The notes under the pieces: model-generated
What the model was told of the DNA's origin: nothing
The model's database searches: none
What the model saw: the letters and a program-made list of their open reading frames with translations, nothing else
Shown here: in pieces, positions 33,562-42,487 of the stretch
Layout of the letters: the number at the start of each line of letters is the position of its first letter
Position numbering within the stretch: position 1 is the stretch's first letter
From: Lachnospiraceae bacterium P6A3
GTDB lineage: Bacteria > Bacillota > Clostridia > Lachnospirales > Lachnospiraceae
Direction of reading: 5' to 3'
Assembly (NCBI GenBank): GCA_000702085.1
Contig: JNKP01000001.1
Location: 248,001-312,000, forward strand
DNA: 64,000 bases
Translations under genes and position numbers: made by a program

Positions 33562-34413
33562 TCAGTTTTCTTTTTCCCTTAATTCGTTCAAAAGCTGCAA
33601 AACCGTTCTGTTAAAAACCGGATGTCTGTAACCCGGTTCTATTTCGCATACGGGCTCCAATACAAAAAATCTGTTCTGCATGTCCGTGTGAGGAATCTGA
33701 AGCGAAGAATCGCCGTATACCAGATCGTCATAGAAAATGATGTCTATGTCGAGAGTTCTGGGTCCCCAGTGAATATCACGGACTCTGTTATGTTTTGCTT
33801 CGATCCCCTGTGTGAAAACAAGAAGATCCTTAGGCTCAAGTATGGTATTGACGGTAACGGCACAGTTAATGAATTTATCCTGATCCGTATATCCGTAAGG
33901 CTCGGTTTCAAGCATACCCGATACTTTGATAACGTTCGTCGCGGGATCCTCATCAAGCTCCGCAATGGCATCCCTCACGTGCTTTTCCCTGTCTTCCATA
34001 TTTGATCCCAGGCTGAGAACCGCTTTATGTCTGCTCATCTTACGGACGACGGAAACATATTCAAGTTCGTGTGCAATGGGAGCTTCGGGCTTTTTGATCT
34101 CGACAACGACCGAAGTCAAAAGAGAATATTTCAGAAGAATGCTTTTGCTCAGTTCTTCGGCAGCAGTCTCTATGAGCTTATAAGTGTTTTCCGTAAGAAA
34201 TTTAACTATATGATCGCACAGATCGGCATAGTTGGTTGTGAGCATCAGTTCATCCATACTTGCCGCAGAAGATATATTCTGATAAGCGTCAACGCACACA
34301 TAGAAGTTCTGACCCTTTAAGGTCTCTTCTTCGAATACTCCGTGGTGTGCGAACACCTTCAGATCTTTGATCCTTATGAGAGAATAGTCTCTGTCATTTA
34401 TCTCCTGTGCCAT
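33562..34413 (-). CDS. folK: FolB-FolK fusion: dihydroneopterin aldolase + HPPK
   Basis: Two successive folate enzymes in one chain. Residues 10-125 are dihydroneopterin aldolase (IRIKDLKVFAHHGVFEEE...GQNFYV...TTNYADL). Residues 130-283 are 6-hydroxymethyl-dihydropterin pyrophosphokinase (VLSLGSNMEDRE, ETEPYG, NCAVTVNT, RVRDIHWGPRTLDIDIIFY, PHTDMQNRFFVLEP). It makes the substrate of the neighbouring FolP. The start overlaps folP by 20 bases. It converges on the EetB-like gene with no gap (33561/33562), leaving no room for a separate terminator. Confidence 0.94.
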   Translation of the reverse strand: MAQEINDRDYSLIRIKDLKVFAHHGVFEEETLKGQNFYVCVDAYQNISSAASMDELMLTTNYADLCDHIVKFLTENTYKLIETAAEELSKSILLKYSLLTSVVVEIKKPEAPIAHELEYVSVVRKMSRHKAVLSLGSNMEDREKHVRDAIAELDEDPATNVIKVSGMLETEPYGYTDQDKFINCAVTVNTILEPKDLLVFTQGIEAKHNRVRDIHWGPRTLDIDIIFYDDLVYGDSSLQIPHTDMQNRFFVLEPVCEIEPGYRHPVFNRTVLQLLNELREKEN

Positions 34414-35206
34414 ACATGATTCCTTCCGTCATACGAATGGCCATGGCATTCATTTTGACATTATGGACTCTTACGAATCTTGCACCTGCCTGTGCTGACA
34501 TTACGGAAATCGCACAGGTTGCGGGATCTCCTTCGGCAGGTTTTATTCCGAGAGTCTTAAAGATAACGGATTTTCTGCTGGCACCAACCAGAATGGGATA
34601 ACCCATATTGGTGAAATCCGAAAGATGTCTTATCACTTCAAGATTCTGCTCGTAGGTCTTACCGAAACCGATACCGGGATCGAGAATTATACGGTCGCGT
34701 CTTACACCGGCTTCAAGAGCGATCCTTACGGATTCTCCAAGCTCTCTTGCCACATCAGTGATAAGATCGTCGTAATATGTATCGTCACTGTTGTGCATAA
34801 GCACACAAAGCGCTCCGTACTCTGCGGCAACCTTTGCCATTCTGGGATCCTGTCTGAATCCCCAGATATCGTTTATGATATCCGCACCCGCATCCAGGGC
34901 TTTCTTTGCTACGGATGATTTATAAGTATCTACGGAAATGGGGATATTGAGATATTTTCTGATCTCCTTTACAACGGGAACAACCCTGTCGGCTTCTTCA
35001 TCCGCATCCACGGGAGTATATCCGGGTCTTGTGGATTCACCGCCGATATCGATGATATCAACTCCTTCGGAAACCATCTCCTCGGCTCTTCTTAAAGCAC
35101 TGCTAAGGTCCGTATAGCTGCCTCCGTCGGAAAAAGAATCCGGGGTGACATTGAGAATTCCCATTATATATGTTTTATGGGGATCGCCGAAATTTGAAAT
35201 ATCCAT
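34394..35206 (-). CDS. folP: Dihydropteroate synthase
   Basis: Condenses pterin pyrophosphate with p-aminobenzoate; the target of sulfonamides. 270 residues with YIMGILNVTPDSFSDGGSY, IDIGGESTRPGYT, INDIWGF, LDPGIGFGKT and ILVGASRKS, all in the usual order of the TIM barrel. It lies three bases after folE and overlaps folBK. No substitution in the pABA loops could be judged by eye. Confidence 0.95.
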   Translation of the reverse strand: MDISNFGDPHKTYIMGILNVTPDSFSDGGSYTDLSSALRRAEEMVSEGVDIIDIGGESTRPGYTPVDADEEADRVVPVVKEIRKYLNIPISVDTYKSSVAKKALDAGADIINDIWGFRQDPRMAKVAAEYGALCVLMHNSDDTYYDDLITDVARELGESVRIALEAGVRRDRIILDPGIGFGKTYEQNLEVIRHLSDFTNMGYPILVGASRKSVIFKTLGIKPAEGDPATCAISVMSAQAGARFVRVHNVKMNAMAIRMTEGIMYGTGDK

Positions 35207-35209
35207 CTG

Positions 35210-35776
35210 TTAATTACCGCCCTGTGTCATTAATGCAAGATATCTGTCCGTCAAAGCACTGTCCTGAGCAAACACTCCGCGTGTTGCAAGGGTGATTGTG
35301 CGGCTGCCGGGCTTTTTGATTCCTCTCATGGTCATGCAGGTATGTTCCGCATCGAGCACTACAAGAACGCCCTTGGGATCCAGTGCCTTCTCAATGGCAT
35401 CGGCAATCTGCATTGTCATATGCTCCTGAATCTGAAGACGCCTTGCATAGATCTCAACGCATCTTGCAAGTTTGCTTATACCTACAACTTTTCCGTTGGG
35501 AATGTATGCGATATGAGCCTTACCGAAGAAGGGAAGCATGTGATGTTCGCACATGGAATAAAAGGTTATGTCTTTTTCGATAACCGGAGAATCTTCCTCA
35601 ACGGTGAAAAATGTATTCAGAACATCTTCCGGCTTCGCTGAATAGCCTGCCATTATCTCTTCATACATACGTCCGATCCTGTCGGGAGTTGCCTGAAGGC
35701 CTTCTCTGTCCGGATCTTCACCGATAGCTTCTATGATAAGCTTTGCAGCCTGTTTTATTTTTTCCTGATCGATCAT
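35210..35776 (-). CDS. folE: GTP cyclohydrolase I
   Basis: First committed step of pterin and folate synthesis, GTP to dihydroneopterin triphosphate. 188 residues. The zinc ligands lie in [20 protein letters not shown] and [15 protein letters not shown], and [21 protein letters not shown] completes the active site. It belongs to the zinc-dependent type IA class. The operon order is PH protein, folE, folP, folBK. Confidence 0.95.
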   Translation of the reverse strand: MIDQEKIKQAAKLIIEAIGEDPDREGLQATPDRIGRMYEEIMAGYSAKPEDVLNTFFTVEEDSPVIEKDITFYSMCEHHMLPFFGKAHIAYIPNGKVVGISKLARCVEIYARRLQIQEHMTMQIADAIEKALDPKGVLVVLDAEHTCMTMRGIKKPGSRTITLATRGVFAQDSALTDRYLALMTQGGN

Positions 35777-35790
35777 TTTTCTAAACGGGA

Positions 35791-36189
35791 TTACTGAAGA
35801 TCAATATCGTTAACATCGCCGAGATCGCCTGAGCCGATGTCGAGCATGTTGACGGTACGTCTCTTGATCCTTGCCTCCTCGGAAGTCTTAAGGAGGTAAT
35901 TTTTTATCTCCTCGGAATTTTTAATGTGCTTTAAGATAAGCTCCTTGTCGGTAGTATCACCGGTATAGCAGGTGATGGTGCCGAGTCCGCAGAGTCTCTC
36001 CATAAAGGTCTGGGTAAGCTTAACGTCAACGATCTTGTACATATAGCAATCGTCCTGAACAAGCTTAAAGAATCCGCTCTTAACGTTGAGCATATCTTCC
36101 TTCATGCGGTAAACGGTAAATGTCCAGGGAAGTCCGAGGAGCAAAAGGCGCTTTCTCTCTACGTGATCATAACCTTCAGTCTGTTTCAT
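35791..36189 (-). CDS. Small PH-domain (bPH/YdbT-like) protein
   Basis: 132 residues. [27 protein letters not shown]...[33 protein letters not shown] is the pattern of bacterial PH domains, with the RKLFGLGTI-like stretch near residue 68. The C-terminal 40 residues are polar. There is no membrane segment, unlike YdbT proteins. It stands 14 bases upstream of folE as the first gene of the folate operon. A link to folate is not evident. Confidence 0.75.
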   Translation of the reverse strand: MKQTEGYDHVERKRLLLLGLPWTFTVYRMKEDMLNVKSGFFKLVQDDCYMYKIVDVKLTQTFMERLCGLGTITCYTGDTTDKELILKHIKNSEEIKNYLLKTSEEARIKRRTVNMLDIGSGDLGDVNDIDLQ

Positions 36190-36373
36190 AATTATCCTCC
36201 ATACCGTGAAAATAATACGTACCGATATATTTTATCATCTTACACAACCGTTTTCCAATTTTTTATACGCCATATCCCTGCAGGTCTCTGAGGCAGAGCG
36301 GAAGTTGCGTATGAGTCACTATGCAGATTGAGGAAATAGGAGTAAAATTGAAGGGTCGGAGGCAAAAAGAACC

Positions 36374-37297
36374 ATGATACATGTAATCATTAATTCTTCA
36401 TCGGGCTCTGAGAAAGGTTCGGTGATTGAAAAAGTCGTAAAGCCCTATCTTTCACAGTCAGGTGAGAAATTCGAGATTCACTATTCCGAAAAGCCCGGCG
36501 ATATCGCAAGGATCGGTGCCGAGATCACAAAGGGAGCCGGGTCCAAAGTCAGGATTCTCCTCATCGGAGGCGACGGTTCCATTAACGAACTCCTTTCGGG
36601 CGTCGAAGATACATCAAATATCATCTTAAGTATCATTCCCACGGGATCCGGCAATGATTTTGCAAGATCCGTAGGAATCCCCTCAGATATAAGACTCGCA
36701 CTTGATATTGCCGTAAAAAGAGGACGCACAAGCATCATAGACCTTGGTGAAGTCCGCTATAACGACGGTACCTCCAGAAAATTCATCATAAGCGCAGGTA
36801 TAGGCTTTGACGCAGCAGTATGCGAAGAGGCTATGCATTCAAAGCTTAAGAAAGCACTCAATAAATTCGGCCTCGGAAAGCTCTCCTACGGCCTTATTGC
36901 CATAAAACAGATCTTCGGTGCCACAAAGCCCGACGGAACGGTTTCTTTTGACGGAGGCGAAGAAATACCCGTTAAAAAGATCCTGTTCTCCGCGTTCATG
37001 AATGAGCCCTTTGAAGGCGGCGGATTTAAATTCGCTCCAAAGGCATCACATAAGGACGGAAAACTCGATATATGCACCGCAAACGATATATCCTGCGCCA
37101 AGGTTTTCCTCGTTCTTCCCTTCGCTCTGTCAGGAAAGCATCTGATGTTCAAAGAGATCCACGGCGAGAAGGCTTCGAAGATTCATATAAAGCTCTCTTC
37201 CCCCGTATGGGTTCATACCGACGGCGAAGTAACAAGACAGGCCGACGAGCTTACGGTCAGAGTTTTAAGATCCGCCATAAATATCACTCTGCCTTAA
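36374..37297 (+). CDS. Diacylglycerol-kinase-family lipid kinase (YegS/DgkB-like)
   Basis: 307 residues. ILLIGGDGSINELLSG (GGDGS, 65-69) is the nucleotide loop, IIPTGSGNDFARS (91-97) the second motif, and GIGFDAAVCEEA the third. GGGFKFAPKASHKDGKLD is typical of DgkB/YegS lipid kinases. It phosphorylates diacylglycerol or sphingoid-like lipids at the membrane. The downstream gene is a PAP2 phosphatase family member, giving a lipid kinase and lipid phosphatase side by side. GGAGG lies 11 bases before the ATG, a long spacing. Confidence 0.9.
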   Translation: MIHVIINSSSGSEKGSVIEKVVKPYLSQSGEKFEIHYSEKPGDIARIGAEITKGAGSKVRILLIGGDGSINELLSGVEDTSNIILSIIPTGSGNDFARSVGIPSDIRLALDIAVKRGRTSIIDLGEVRYNDGTSRKFIISAGIGFDAAVCEEAMHSKLKKALNKFGLGKLSYGLIAIKQIFGATKPDGTVSFDGGEEIPVKKILFSAFMNEPFEGGGFKFAPKASHKDGKLDICTANDISCAKVFLVLPFALSGKHLMFKEIHGEKASKIHIKLSSPVWVHTDGEVTRQADELTVRVLRSAINITLP

Positions 37298-37358
37298 CCT
37301 TAAGCATTCTTAACAGACCTTAATACATTTCTTAAAGAAAAAATAATGAATCTGCCTA

Positions 37359-37386
37359 TTGAAGTTTGTAACTATTACGTTATACT
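37359..37386 (+). promoter_or_regulatory. Promoter for the PAP2 gene
   Basis: TTGAAG (37359-37364), a 16-base spacer and TATACT (37381-37386). The PAP2 start is 54 bases downstream. Confidence 0.55.
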
Positions 37387-37417
37387 AAACAGAGTCGGCT
37401 GTGTGGGGGTAAAAACA

Positions 37418-37453
37418 ATGCAGCCCAAAGGGCAGATTAATGAACACTCTTAA
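37418..37453 (+). CDS. Possible 11-codon leader peptide overlapping the PAP2 start
   Basis: ATG at 37418 follows a GGGGG ribosome-like site (eight-base spacing) and encodes MQPKGQINEHS before TAA at 37451-37453. It is out of frame with, and overlaps, the PAP2 ATG at 37440; the PAP2 ribosome site AAAGGG lies inside it. This may couple or attenuate PAP2 translation. It could also be chance. Confidence 0.35.
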   Translation: MQPKGQINEHS

Positions 37454-38153
37454 GAACCTTTATCATAAAGTCAATGATTTCGTACATGCACACAAGGAAG
37501 GTGTCCCTTTTCTTGTGTACACGGTCTTTTATCTTACATGGTTTTCGATACTCGAAAACAACGTCGTGGTTCCCAAGTATCTGATACATATCGAAGCCGA
37601 TAACCACATTCCTTTCTTACCGGCCTTCATCATCCCTTACGAGATCTGGTTTGTATATGTACTCGGAACCATCCTCTTTTTCTTATTCACCTCCAAGAAT
37701 GATTACTGGAAACTCTTCATATTCCTGGTAACGGGAATGACACTCTTCCTTATCATCTCAACCATCTGGCCCAACGGTCAGGACTTAAGACCTAACCTGA
37801 GAGGTACCGAAGGATTTTTCGAAAGATGGGTAATGCATCTGTATCGGACGGATACGCCCACCAACATCTGTCCCAGCATCCACGTATATAATTCACTCGG
37901 TGTTGAATTTGCCATCGCAAGAAGCGAAAAGCTCAGAAAGTATAAATCCATACAGATCATAAGCTTCATCCTCTGTGTATCGATCATACTTTCAACCGTA
38001 TTCCTTAAGCAGCACTCAGTATTCGATGTGGCAACCGCTCTGGTGCTTTCGGTCCTTATGTACTACCTGATCTACTATCTGGATATCATTCAGGCCTTCA
38101 GGGAATCAAGAGCGAAAAGACACGCGGAAAAAGAATACGTCAGGAAAAACTGA
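37440..38153 (+). CDS. PAP2-superfamily membrane phosphatase
   Basis: 237 residues and about six membrane helices. The PAP2 motifs are NICPSIHVYNSL (S146, H148) and STVFLKQHSVFDVATA (H192, D196). The third motif has Thr in place of the usual Arg after the Ser, a form common in clostridial inositol-phosphorylceramide-synthase-like members. The first motif (KxxxxxxRP) is not clearly present. It likely dephosphorylates or transfers a lipid phosphate at the outer membrane face. Its gene follows the lipid kinase gene but has its own promoter. Confidence 0.85.
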   Translation: MNTLKNLYHKVNDFVHAHKEGVPFLVYTVFYLTWFSILENNVVVPKYLIHIEADNHIPFLPAFIIPYEIWFVYVLGTILFFLFTSKNDYWKLFIFLVTGMTLFLIISTIWPNGQDLRPNLRGTEGFFERWVMHLYRTDTPTNICPSIHVYNSLGVEFAIARSEKLRKYKSIQIISFILCVSIILSTVFLKQHSVFDVATALVLSVLMYYLIYYLDIIQAFRESRAKRHAEKEYVRKN

Positions 38154-38157
38154 AAAT

Positions 38158-38197
38158 AAAAAAGATGCTTTCCTCTTTCGGAAAGCATCTTTTCTTT
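38158..38197. terminator. Bidirectional terminator between PAP2 gene and Bat-operon TPR gene
   Basis: AAGATGCTTTCC pairs with GGAAAGCATCTT around TCTTTC. A T-rich tract follows on the plus strand and an A-run precedes it for the minus strand. Confidence 0.88.
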
Positions 38198-39070
38198 TTA
38201 CCATATTTCTCCGTTATTATCTTCGGATCCGCCTCCGCCGCCTTCTTCGTTTCCGCCGTCTTCGTCTTCATCTCCGAAGCCGTAATAATTCTCGTAGAAC
38301 TGCTGATCCTCGGCTCTTTCTTCCTGAGCCTCTTCTTTCTGATCCTGAAGATGCTGCATTATCTCATCTTCTCTTGATGAGGATCCATCTTCGCCGTCTT
38401 CTTCATCGTCGTCATCTCCGCCTTCATCGTCCTGATCGTCGTCCTCATCATCGTCTTCATCGTCATCTTCATCATCCGATTCGTCGAATTCCAGAAGTTC
38501 ATCGATCTCGTCCTTGAGAGTCTGAGCCTCTTCGTTATGACCGTCTTCGTCATCCTCGTGGGCACATCCGTCCTCGATAAGGATCGATCTTGCGGTTACA
38601 AGAGTTTTCTCGACCTTTCTTGCCTCGACATTCATCTGATCCGGGCTTTCACATTCAAGGAACTCATCCCATTCTTCCTCGGATAACTGTTCGATCATCG
38701 CAAGTGCAAGATTTACTTTGACGGGACATTCTTTTTCATAAGGAATCCCGCATTCTATCGCTCTGTAATAATCGGCCTCGGCTTCTTCGTAATCACCGTT
38801 TTGATAGTGATAATTTCCCAGGTTGTACCAAACGATATATCCGTCGGGGAAATTAAGAGCGGTCAGCATTTCCGCTATCTCTTCATGATATCTTCCGTGC
38901 TTTGCTTCGGCCACATAATAAGCGTTCAAAGACCATCTCAGTATCAGAAACATCGCACATGCAAACGCGATAACAGCTGATATGAGAAGGGTATACCAGA
39001 GCGGTCTTGATATATTCGGTCTGGGGTGTTTTTTTGTATTATTTTTCGGTTTTTTGGGTTTTTTTGCCAT
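38198..39070 (-). CDS. TPR membrane protein with long Asp/Glu tract (BatC/BatE-like)
   Basis: 290 residues. A Lys/Pro-rich cytoplasmic N-terminus is followed by one TM helix (about 25-47). A TPR unit at about 80-110 reads 'VWYNLGNYHYQNGDYEEAEADYYRAIECG'. The second half (170-290) is extremely acidic, with runs of Asp/Glu and a Gly/Glu-rich end. As the last gene of the MoxR-DUF58-vWA cluster it takes the place of the TPR component of Bat operons. The acidic tract is much longer than I would expect; calcium or MIDAS-metal interaction is speculation. Confidence 0.82.
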   Translation of the reverse strand: MAKKPKKPKNNTKKHPRPNISRPLWYTLLISAVIAFACAMFLILRWSLNAYYVAEAKHGRYHEEIAEMLTALNFPDGYIVWYNLGNYHYQNGDYEEAEADYYRAIECGIPYEKECPVKVNLALAMIEQLSEEEWDEFLECESPDQMNVEARKVEKTLVTARSILIEDGCAHEDDEDGHNEEAQTLKDEIDELLEFDESDDEDDDEDDDEDDDQDDEGGDDDDEEDGEDGSSSREDEIMQHLQDQKEEAQEERAEDQQFYENYYGFGDEDEDGGNEEGGGGGSEDNNGEIW

Positions 39071-40040
39071 TTTTACTGCGTACTTTTACCGTTTCTCTAA
39101 TGTCGATTATCAGTTCCAGAACAAGAAGTCCCGCAAGATAAGGAACATATTTAAAATGTGTGTCGTGATAAGTTATATAATCGTCTCTCTGCTCGGTTAT
39201 GGTTCCGCTTGATGCCTTTATCTGGGTGATAAGCGGAGTGAGGATGGTATTCTTTTTTCTGTGGATATATTCGATACCGAGACCTTCGGCCATTTCCTCA
39301 AGTCCGTCCTCGTCGATATATGATATCGCCTTTTCATAAGTCTGAGTATTATAGACGACACCGAATTCATCCTTTATTATTCCGCCTTCATCGGTTCCGT
39401 ATCCGATAACGGCGCCGCCGTCAACCAGCTCGGCAAGGCTCTCGTAATCGAAGGGTGTGTCTGTGGGCTTGGTAACTTCTCCGTCGGAGAAAAAGAAAAC
39501 GATGGTCTGTCTGTTTTCTTTTCTGTCGGATGATATCAGCATGCTCTCGATATCGTAATAAGGAGTATCCATACTGCTTCCCTTAAGGTAGTATCTGTCG
39601 GGAACCTGAATGGATCTGAGGAGCCCCAGCACCGTATCTTCGTCCTGAGTAAAAGGAGCAAGGACGGTTGACCTGTTCTGGAAAGTTATAAGTGCAAAAT
39701 TCGCACCGGTAAGACCGTCCATGATCTCTTCGATGTCTTCCTGAGCAGCTTCGAATCTGGTGCCGTGGGGACCGTCATCTGCCCACATGCTGAGAGTTGA
39801 ATCCAGTACAAAGAGAACATCCAGATTGCTGAGCTGTACTTCCGCACCGTACTCTTCTCTCATGGGTCTTAAGGAGATGATAAATGCAAGAGAAGCTATG
39901 GCGACTCTTATCAGGAATATAATCGTGCTTTTTATTCTGCTTTCCCTGCTCAGGATCCAAGTGACAAGCATTATTAGAAATGCAATGGCAAATATCGTGA
40001 TGAGAGCAGGTACCGGTAAGATCGGATTTAAATTTCTCAT
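39039..40040 (-). CDS. batB: vWA membrane protein (BatB-like)
   Basis: 333 residues. Two N-terminal TM helices (about 10-30 and 40-60) and one near the C-terminus (about 305-320) enclose a von Willebrand A domain. The MIDAS motif is FVLDSTLSMWADD (DxxxS form), with FALITFQNRS as the second strand and VVFFFSDGEVTKPTD as the third metal region. It is expected to act with BatA in an envelope stress or chaperone-like complex powered by the MoxR ATPase. It overlaps the TPR gene by 32 bases and follows BatA after one base. Confidence 0.87.
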   Translation of the reverse strand: MRNLNPILPVPALITIFAIAFLIMLVTWILSRESRIKSTIIFLIRVAIASLAFIISLRPMREEYGAEVQLSNLDVLFVLDSTLSMWADDGPHGTRFEAAQEDIEEIMDGLTGANFALITFQNRSTVLAPFTQDEDTVLGLLRSIQVPDRYYLKGSSMDTPYYDIESMLISSDRKENRQTIVFFFSDGEVTKPTDTPFDYESLAELVDGGAVIGYGTDEGGIIKDEFGVVYNTQTYEKAISYIDEDGLEEMAEGLGIEYIHRKKNTILTPLITQIKASSGTITEQRDDYITYHDTHFKYVPYLAGLLVLELIIDIRETVKVRSKNGKKTQKTEK

Positions 40041-40041
40041 C

Positions 40042-41154
40042 TTATTTTCCCTTTAAAAATGCAAAGCTGATTACGCATCCCGCAAGGCTTATGAGTAAAA
40101 CAATGATACCGGGGACGGGCATATCGGTCTTCTGCTCCGTAACAATATCATCTACGGACATAGCTTCGTGGGATCTGATTTCCTCAACTATGGATGAAAC
40201 GGTATCATCCTCGCTCTGCACATAAAATTCTCCGCCGGTAACTTCAACGGCATCTCGGAGTTCCTGTTCAAATCCCGCATAGTCGTCGTCATTGTAGTAG
40301 TAATAATGAGCATCTTCGGAGGGGAATATCGCAAATACGGTGACCTCGTTTTTCTTGCAAAGCTCGACCGCTTCTCCCAGATCCGGCATTTCTTTTACGA
40401 AAGCACTGTCCGCATTATCGGTTGCGAAAATAATGACTCTTGTTCTGGAAGAATCCCCGATGGAAGGAAAACTGTAGAGGCAAGATCCCAGTCCCTCACC
40501 TATAAGCGAGCTTCCTCTGTAACTGTTGTTGACAAGAGTTCCGGCTTCTATGTAACCGAGTCTTGCCGTCAGATCGTAATACTTGTCCCAATCCTCATCG
40601 TTATCGAAGCTTATATAATCATCTTCTCCGACCAGGTCATAGTATTCTTTTTGCAGAGTGAAATATTCCTTGAGCTCTTCCAGTCTCATGACCACATAAT
40701 CATAGTCATCGGTCATGGGAACAAATACCACGGATGAAGTATTGAATATCGTAATACCGAATCTGTCTCCTTTAAGCTCGGTTACAACCTGCTCGAGATA
40801 ATCGGTAAGTTCGTAATTGAGTTCATAGAGAGAGTACGATACGTCCATGCACAGGAATATATCTCTCTTCTGCACTCCGGTCTTTATTGTCTGGACTTTA
40901 TAAGGCCTGGAGATAAGGAAAAGGGAAGCGATGATGGCAGCTATGATAAATACCTCATTAACAAGTGCCAGGATCCTGCTGCGGACATAAATCTTACGGT
41001 AGATGGGAAGAGATTTGACAAGGGATGCTGCGCCTGTCCTTATTCCGCCCATGTAGTCGTCTTTTCCGCGGGAGGGAATGACATGAAGAATAACCACTGC
41101 CAGAATAAGCAGCGGTATCCCTATCTTAATGACATTAGGATACATTAACTCCAT
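40042..41154 (-). CDS. batA: vWA membrane protein (BatA-like)
   Basis: About 370 residues, starting MELMYPNVIKIG at 41154; an in-frame ATG five codons earlier (41169) is possible. TM helices lie at about 10-27 and 52-72, with a C-terminal anchor in the last 20 residues. The MIDAS reads FLCMDVSYSLYEL (DxSxS, with Tyr between the serines), then GITIFNTSSVVFVPM and VIIFATDNADSAF. It pairs with the BatB-like protein downstream. Confidence 0.87.
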   Translation of the reverse strand: MELMYPNVIKIGIPLLILAVVILHVIPSRGKDDYMGGIRTGAASLVKSLPIYRKIYVRSRILALVNEVFIIAAIIASLFLISRPYKVQTIKTGVQKRDIFLCMDVSYSLYELNYELTDYLEQVVTELKGDRFGITIFNTSSVVFVPMTDDYDYVVMRLEELKEYFTLQKEYYDLVGEDDYISFDNDEDWDKYYDLTARLGYIEAGTLVNNSYRGSSLIGEGLGSCLYSFPSIGDSSRTRVIIFATDNADSAFVKEMPDLGEAVELCKKNEVTVFAIFPSEDAHYYYYNDDDYAGFEQELRDAVEVTGGEFYVQSEDDTVSSIVEEIRSHEAMSVDDIVTEQKTDMPVPGIIVLLISLAGCVISFAFLKGK

Positions 41155-41618
41155 GTTTTCACCATCCATTTAGCTTTATCGGAATCGAACTTAAAATCCG
41201 CCTGTGACTTAAGCGCAAATTCGGGAGCATAACAGTTTTCAATAAGTCCCGCCAAAGATCCGAGCCCCATATTCTTAAGCTCGGTAAGAGTAAGTGAGGT
41301 AAAATTCCTTCCGGTCATTTCGGAAACAAAAGACCTCATGATCATACTGAGTCTTTGATAGCTTTCTCTTGTATCAATGTTGGAATGCGAAAGATCAAAT
41401 GCGACTTTGTCTATAGAGATCAGGGCCTTTTGCCTGATATAGAATGACTCGGGTCTGCTTACGGGTTTTTCAGCCTTTTGTCTGGGCTTTTTGGGTGCCT
41501 TCTTGAAAACGCAGATAACCGTAAACAAGCCTGCAGCGACCAGGAGTACAACGACTCCCAGGATCAGCCACGCAACGCTCATCATAAGTTCTGGCTGTAA
41601 ATCAACCGAAAATTCCAC
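41145..41618 (-). CDS. Small single-pass protein of the Bat operon (DUF4381-like)
   Basis: The start is a GTG at 41618 with GAGGGG five bases upstream; longer frames lie inside DUF58. 157 residues: one TM helix (about 15-37), a basic linker (KKAPKKPRQKAEKP) and a helical cytoplasmic domain with SNIDTRESYQRLSMIMRSFVSEMTGRNFTSLT. This resembles the DUF4381 component found between DUF58 and vWA genes. It overlaps DUF58 by 17 bases and BatA by about 10. Confidence 0.75.
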   Translation of the reverse strand: MEFSVDLQPELMMSVAWLILGVVVLLVAAGLFTVICVFKKAPKKPRQKAEKPVSRPESFYIRQKALISIDKVAFDLSHSNIDTRESYQRLSMIMRSFVSEMTGRNFTSLTLTELKNMGLGSLAGLIENCYAPEFALKSQADFKFDSDKAKWMVKTWS

Positions 41619-42486
41619 TGTGTCCCCTCTCAAACATATTGAGCACCATATCAACGACACCGGGTGCGGTTTGGATTCTTTCCATAACAACACGGTTTCT
41701 CAGTGCATCAACCTTAAAACGATTAATAATATTATTTCTTTCGGCTTCCTCTGCTTTTTGGAGCGAGCGGCTTCCCGCGAGGAATCTGTCGACATAGCTC
41801 TCACCGATCCTGTCATATACTCTTCTGCCGGTGGCTGTCGCATCATCTATGCAGATGAAATAAACATCATTTCTCTCAGTCATTCTGGAAAGAGTCTCGT
41901 TTGTCACCGACTTAAGACCGAGCAGATCGGTTATTACAAAAATGATCATGCGGCGCATGGGAAACGAACGAAGAACATTCATGATAAGAGTGTTCATGTC
42001 GGACGGTGAATCTTCAAGGATCGTCGATCCGTATGTGCGAAGAAGTTCTTCGACACATATTCCTCCGGATTTAAACGGGGTATTTATCATTCCGCTTTTT
42101 CCGGAACAGGCAAAGCCCACATCGGCTCCCTGTCTTCCGAGAAGATAGCCGATGACGCCCATTGACATCAGTGCGATATCCGCCTTGTAATCTCCTGTCG
42201 GAGTATCGGCATCCATTTTAATGCCGGTATCTCCAAGGATCAGCACGCTGTGTTTTTTTTCTGCAATATATCTTCTGACCAGCAGTCTGTCGGTTCTGGA
42301 AGAGGATTTCCAGTCGATTGAGGTGATATCGTCTCCCTGGGAATATTCCTTGATATCGTGAAATTCAAGGCTCTTCCCGAGGTAAACCGAATTATACCCC
42401 CCGTCAAGTATATTGGTAGTCTTGCGAGAGGTATAAAGCACTGCGTCTTTACTTATCCTGGCCAGATATTCGTAATCAAGTTCCAT
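41602..42486 (-). CDS. DUF58-domain protein
   Basis: 294 residues without the usual N-terminal TM pair. The DUF58 core reads KSLEFHDIKEYSQGDDITSIDWKSSSRTDRLLVRRYIAEK. A vWA-like fold follows with degenerate MIDAS (LILGDTGIKMD) and IFVITDLLGL. DUF58 proteins lie directly after MoxR ATPases and are thought to be their partners. The gap to MoxR is one base. Confidence 0.9.
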   Translation of the reverse strand: MELDYEYLARISKDAVLYTSRKTTNILDGGYNSVYLGKSLEFHDIKEYSQGDDITSIDWKSSSRTDRLLVRRYIAEKKHSVLILGDTGIKMDADTPTGDYKADIALMSMGVIGYLLGRQGADVGFACSGKSGMINTPFKSGGICVEELLRTYGSTILEDSPSDMNTLIMNVLRSFPMRRMIIFVITDLLGLKSVTNETLSRMTERNDVYFICIDDATATGRRVYDRIGESYVDRFLAGSRSLQKAEEAERNNIINRFKVDALRNRVVMERIQTAPGVVDMVLNMFERGHSGIFG

Positions 42487-42487
42487 A

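Noticed and set aside
41942-42148. Small plus-strand frames opposite the Bat operon and other long genes
   Set aside because: They mirror the codon pattern of real genes on the opposite strand and lack ribosome sites; the same holds for many frames opposite ppdK, pfp and ppk1.
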